From GAS368 sp965227745 (lineage in GTDB: Bacteria; Verrucomicrobiota; Verrucomicrobiia; Opitutales; Opitutaceae): 64,000 nt of DNA. Location: assembly GCA_965227745.1 (NCBI GenBank), contig OZ245769.1, forward strand, positions 6,014,001 to 6,078,000, written 5' to 3'. This document shows, one piece after another, positions 13,801 to 19,800 of the stretch. The notes under the pieces were generated by a model, which worked only from the letters and a program-made list of their open reading frames with translations, had not been told where the DNA came from and made no database searches. The stretch's first letter is position 1, and every line of letters begins with the position of its first letter. The position numbers and the translations under genes were made by a program.

Positions 13801-16800
13801 CTGGGCAACATCGTGGCGGACAAAGCGGTGAGCCTGACGGCCAGCGGCGCGGGCGGCATCCGCACGGCCGGCAGCGTGACCACCAAGGTGGGCGGCAATG
13901 TGACCTACGTGTCGGCCACCACCCTGACGGGCAATGTGACCATCGATACGGCGACGGGCAGCGGCAGCATCGCCTTTAACAGTGCGCTGACGGGCAACAC
14001 GAGCGGCGGGCAGAACCTGACGCTGGTGGCGACGGGCGGCGACGTGAACTTTGGCGGCGTGGTGGGCGCGACGCCGCTGGGCGATGTGAAGATCACGAAC
14101 GCGCGGGACGTGACGGCGGCGGCGACGGTCAGCGCGGTGACGCTGAAGCAGGATGCGGGCACGGGCACGACGACCTTTAACGGGAATGTCAGCACGACGG
14201 GCGTGGGCGGCGTGAACCTGAGCGGGACGAACTTCGTGGGGAACGCGACGATCACGGCGACGGGGAACGGGACAGTGACGATCGTGGAGAGCGGGAACGC
14301 GACGTTCACGACGCAGGGCAACATCGTGGCGGACAAAGCGGTGAGCCTGACGGCCAGCGGCGCAGGCGGCATCCGCACGGCCGGCAGCGTGACCACCAAG
14401 GTGGGCGGCAATGTGACCTACGTGTCGGCCACCACCCTGACGGGTAATGTGACCATCGATACGGCGACGGGCAGCGGCAGCATCGCCTTTAACAGTGCGC
14501 TGACGGGCAACACGAGCGGCGGGCAGAACCTGACGCTGGTGGCGACGGGCGGCGACGTGAACTTTGGCGGCGTGGTGGGCGCGACGCCGCTGGGCGATGT
14601 GAAGATCACGAACGCGCGGGACGTGACGGCGGCGGCGACGGTCAGCGCGGTGACGCTGAAGCAGGATGCGGGCACGGGCACGACGACCTTTAACGGGAAT
14701 GTCAGCACGACGGGCGTGGGCGGCGTGAACCTGAGCGGGACGAACTTCGTGGGGAACGCGACGATCACGGCGACGGGGAACGGGACGGTGACGATCGTGG
14801 AGAGCGGGAACGCGACGTTCACGACACTGGGCAACATCGTGGCGGACAAAGCGGTGAGCCTGACGGCCAGCGGCGCGGGCGGCATCCGCACGGCCGGCAG
14901 CGTGACCACCAAGGTGGGCGGCAATGTGACCTACGTGTCGGCCACCACCCTGACGGGCAATGTGACCATCGATACGGCGACGGGCAGCGGCAGCATCGCC
15001 TTTAACAGTGCGCTGACGGGCAACACGAGCGGCGGGCAGAACCTGACGCTGGTGGCGACGGGCGGCGACGTGAACTTTGGCGGCGTGGTGGGCGCGACGG
15101 CGCTGGGCGATGTGAAGATCACGAACGCGCGGGACGTGACGGCGGCGGCGACGGTCAGCGCGATGACGCTGAAGCAGGATGCGGGCACGGGCACGACGAC
15201 CTTTAACGGGAATGTCAGCACGACGGGCGTGGGCGGCGTGAACCTGAGCGGGACGAACTTCGTGGGGAACGCGACGATCACGGCGACGGGGAACGGGACA
15301 GTGACGATCGTGGAGAGCGGGAACGCGACGTTCACGACGCAGGGCAACATCGTGGCGGACAAAGCGGTGAGCCTGACGGCCAGCGGCGCAGGGGGCATCC
15401 GCACGGCCGGCAGCGTGACCACCAAGGTGGGCGGCAATGTGACCTACGTGTCGGCCACCACCCTGACGGGTAATGTGACCATCGATACGGCGACGGGCAG
15501 CGGCAGCATCGCCTTTAACAGTGCGCTGACGGGCAACACGAGCGGCGGGCAGAACCTGACGCTGGTGGCGACGGGCGGCGACGTGAACTTTGGCGGCGTG
15601 GTGGGCGCGACGCCGCTGGGCGATGTGAAGATCACGAACGCGCGGGACGTGACGGCGGCGGCGACGGTCAGCGCGGTGACGCTGAAGCAGGATGCGGGCA
15701 CGGGCACGACGACCTTTAACGGGAATGTCAGCACGACGGGCGTGGGCGGCGTGAACCTGAGCGGGACGAACTTCGTGGGGAACGCGACGATCACGGCGAC
15801 GGGGAACGGGACAGTGACGATCGTGGAGAGCGGGAACGCGACGTTCACGACGCAGGGCAACATCGTGGCGGACAAAGCGGTGAGCCTGACGGCCAGCGGC
15901 GCAGGCGGCATCCGCACGGCCGGCAGCGTGACCACCAAGGTGGGCGGCAATGTGACCTACGTGTCGGCCACCACCCTGACGGGTAATGTGACGGTGGACA
16001 CCACAGCCGGCGGCGGAACCATCGCCTTTGGCGTCACCGTCGATGGTAACACCAGCGGTGGACAAAACCTCACGCTCGCGGCCGGAGCGGGCAACGTGAC
16101 TTTCGCGAACTCCTTGGGCAACACAACGCGCCTGGCGAATCTGACGACTACCACCACGCTTGGCAGTATTACGATCGGCAACGCGGCTGTTAATTCCGCG
16201 ATGCTGATCAAGACGACCGGCACGCAGACTTATGATGGCACGGTCGTTCTCGGCGCAAATAGTAGCCTTTCGAGTACGGGGAGCGGATCCCTCGGGGACA
16301 TTACTTTCACGCAGAAGGTGGATTCGAGTGCTGCGAGCAATCGTACCTTGGCAATCGATACAGCCGGAACGACCTTCTTCAAAAACGCGGTAGGCACTGG
16401 TCAAGCCTTGGGCAGTCTGACGATGAGCGGCGGCAGCACCACACTGGGCAACACGACAGCGGTTCCCGGTACGCCGATGGAAGTTCGCACCACCGGGGGT
16501 CAAACCTATGGCGGTTCGCTGGTCCTCGTGGGCAACTCCACGGCGACGACCACGCTCACAGCGGGCAACAGTGCCGTTCAGCTTAACGGTGGCGTCGTCG
16601 GCGGCAACACGAGCCTCACGATTGCCGCCGGCACGGGAAATATCACCGGCACCTCTGTGACCGGAGTCGTTACCCTTAAACTTTCCGCCAGTGGCAGTGA
16701 TTCGTTCAGCAATGCGGTCAGCACGGGCACGCTGGACCTCAGTGGCAAGACGGGCGGTAGCTTTACCTCCAACGGTAATCTCACCACGACCACCCTGACC

Positions 16801-19800
16801 ACGGGGAGTGGATCGTACTCGTTGAGCCTGCTCGGCACGGCGACGACCGTCACCAACCAAGTGACCTTTGGGAATACCGGTGTGCTAACCCTGGGCGGGG
16901 CTTCCGGACGCGTCGTGACGTTTAGCAACGGCGCGATCGCGACGGCTCCGAGTGGCGTCACGCTCGGCGGCTCTATCACCGCGGGCACGTCCAATCTGAC
17001 CCTCGGCGATATCGACACGGTCTCGACGCTAGTCGCCGACACCACCATTACGAGTCGCGATCTCACGATGGGTGCCATTACTGGCACGAGCCAGAACCTG
17101 ACTTTGGCCAATAGCGGCCTGGCTACGATCCAGCGCTCAATCACGGGATTGGACACCTTTACGGCCAATGGCTCTGGGTCACTATCGCTCGATGGGTCCG
17201 TGGCCGTGCGAGCGATTAGCGTAGCGGAAGATGCCACGATCAGCGGCTCCACGATCGAGGGATCCAGCTCCCAGAGTTACTCCAAGTCGGTCTCGCTGGG
17301 CGGCGACGTCACATTTATCGGCGGCTCGATGCTGTTCAGCCGAATCAATGGCAACCAACGGAATCTGACGATTTCGAATGGCGGAGCTGCCGTGCTCGGC
17401 GGCGAAGTCTCCGGCGTGCGCATCTTCACGGCGTCCGGCGGCGGCGGCATGTCCATCAACGCCGCGCTCTCGGCGGGCAGCGTCTCCATCGACGAGGTGC
17501 TCAATCTCAATGGCCGCACAGTGACCACCACCGGCGAGCAGAGCTACCTGAAGCCGACGACTTTGGGGGCGGACCTGACCCTGACCGGCAGTGCGATCTC
17601 CTTTGCCTCTTCGCTCAACGGTGGCGGGCATGATCTCACGCTGGCTAACAGCGGCGTCGCGGCCTTCCGCGGCGACGTGACGGCGCTCGGTACTTTGACG
17701 GCGAGCGGTAACGGCTCGCTCATCACCACGGCGCCCCTCACGCTTCGCACTTTGGTCGACAACGAGGTCACGACACTCGGCGCCTCTGTTACGACCTCTG
17801 GCGATCAGACCTACACGGCTGGTGTGACGCTCTCCAATGATGTGGTGCTCACCGGCTCCGCGCTGACGTTCGCCTCTATCTTCGGCGCCAATCACAATCT
17901 CAACTTTGTCAACGGATCGCTGCTCACGCTGAATGGTGAAGTCTCGGGTGTGAACCAACTGAAGGCGTCGGGCGCTGGAACGTTGGTCATCAACGCGCCG
18001 TTGTCGGCCGGCTCGGTGGAAGACTCCGAGCCCACGACCTTAAATGGTCGCACGATCACGACCTCGGGTAATCAAACTTACACGGCGACCCTTACGCTGG
18101 GCGGGAACGCGGTGCTGACGGGCGCGGCCATTACTCTGCCCGCCGTAATCGGCGCGGGCAAGAGCCTGACCCTGACCAATAGCTCAGTCGCGACGCTCGG
18201 TGGCAATGTCGATAATGTCGGTGCTTTCACGGCCAACGGCAATGGCACCCTGGTGGTCAATCAACCGCTTACGGCGGGCTCGGTCGCGGTTTCAGAAGAT
18301 GCGACGCTGGCCGCCAACGTCACCACGACCGCAGGCTCAGGGCAGAACGGGGCACAGCGCTATACGCGCAGCGTGACGCTCGGGACGGACGTGATTCTGA
18401 CGGGTACGACGTTGAACTTGGATTCCATCGTCGCAGGCGGCGGCAAGAGCCTCACGCTGACGAATAGTGGCGCGGCGGTGATCGAGGGTGCCGTTAGTAA
18501 TGTGAAGGTCTTTACCGCCAACGGCGTGGGCAACTTGACCCTGAACGGTGCACTCGCGGCCAATTCGGTGGAGAACTCGGAGCCGACCATGCTAAGTGGC
18601 AAGACGGTGACGACGGTCGCCGGTCAGAATTATACCGCTCTCGTGACGCTCGGCGCCCCGACGATTCTCACCGGGACGACGCTGAATCTGGCGGGTGTCG
18701 TCGGTAGTTCCGCCGATCTCACACTCCTCAACAGCGGTCTGGCTCGCCTCAATGCGCCCGTCAGCGGCGTGGGTACGCTCACCTTTAACGGAGCGGGTCC
18801 GCTCACGATTAGCGCCCCCGTTTCCGCCGTCTCGCTGGTGAATAACGAAGTCACGATTCTCGGCGGTAGCACGATAAACACGAGTGGCTCGCAGCTGTAC
18901 AACCAAGCTGTGACCCTCAGCACGGATAACTCGCTGACTGCGGCGAACGGAACGATCGAATTCAAGACGACCGTGAACTCCGGCACTGCTGGAGCACGCG
19001 ATCTGACCGTGACGGCTTCGGGCAATATCACGGCGGCGGGTAACCTCGGTGAGACTAATGCGCTTGGCGCCATCTTCCTCAATAGCCCGAGCGACACCAC
19101 GCTGGGCGGCACCGTAAATGCACGGACTCTGGTGACGGATATCGGGGGCAAGACCGCGATCAACGGCGGTAGCGTGGTCACCACCGGCCCGCAGACTTAC
19201 AACGACGCGGTGACCCTGGGCGGCAATTCCGCGCTCGGCACGACTCTGAGTACGGGGAACAGCACCGTGACATTTGCCAACTCGCTGAATTCGGTGGACG
19301 GCATCGCGCGGGATCTCACGGTGAGCACGGGAAGCGCTGATATAACGGCCACGGGTGTCGTCGGTGGCATCAATCGAGTGGGTAACGTCGTGCTCAACAG
19401 CACCGGCAATACGACTCTCACCAGCACGGTGACGGCCGTGAGCCTGACGACTAATGCCGGTGGCACGACGTTGATCAACGGCGGCGCAGTGTCGACCTCT
19501 GCATTCCAACTTTACGGCGACGCCGTGGTTGTCGGCGGCAATACCACGTTCGCCACGACCGGCAACGGCGCGGTGACCTTCGGCAACGCGCTGAGTTCGG
19601 CGGCGGGTGCAGCGCGGGATATCACCGTCACTGCGGGTGCGGGTAACATCACCGCCATCGGTGCAGTCGGATCGGCCGCCAACCCCGTTGGCGCACTGAC
19701 TTTGAACAGCACGAATCTCACAACCTTGGGCGATTCGGTTTTTGCTCGCACGCTCGTGACCGATAGCGGTGGGTCGACCGCGATCAATGGCCGGCTCGTG

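Noticed and set aside
13696..15994. Tandem repeats as a CRISPR array
   Set aside because: The units are 513 bp, fully coding and have no short repeat/spacer alternation.
13327..16860. A 1,177-codon open frame on the minus strand opposite tpsA, and a similar 755-codon one at 18592-20859
   Set aside because: Both are Arg/His-rich shadows of the repetitive, GC-rich tpsA. The repeat periods are multiples of three, so one stop-free unit gives a long stop-free antisense frame. No start context or domain supports a gene.
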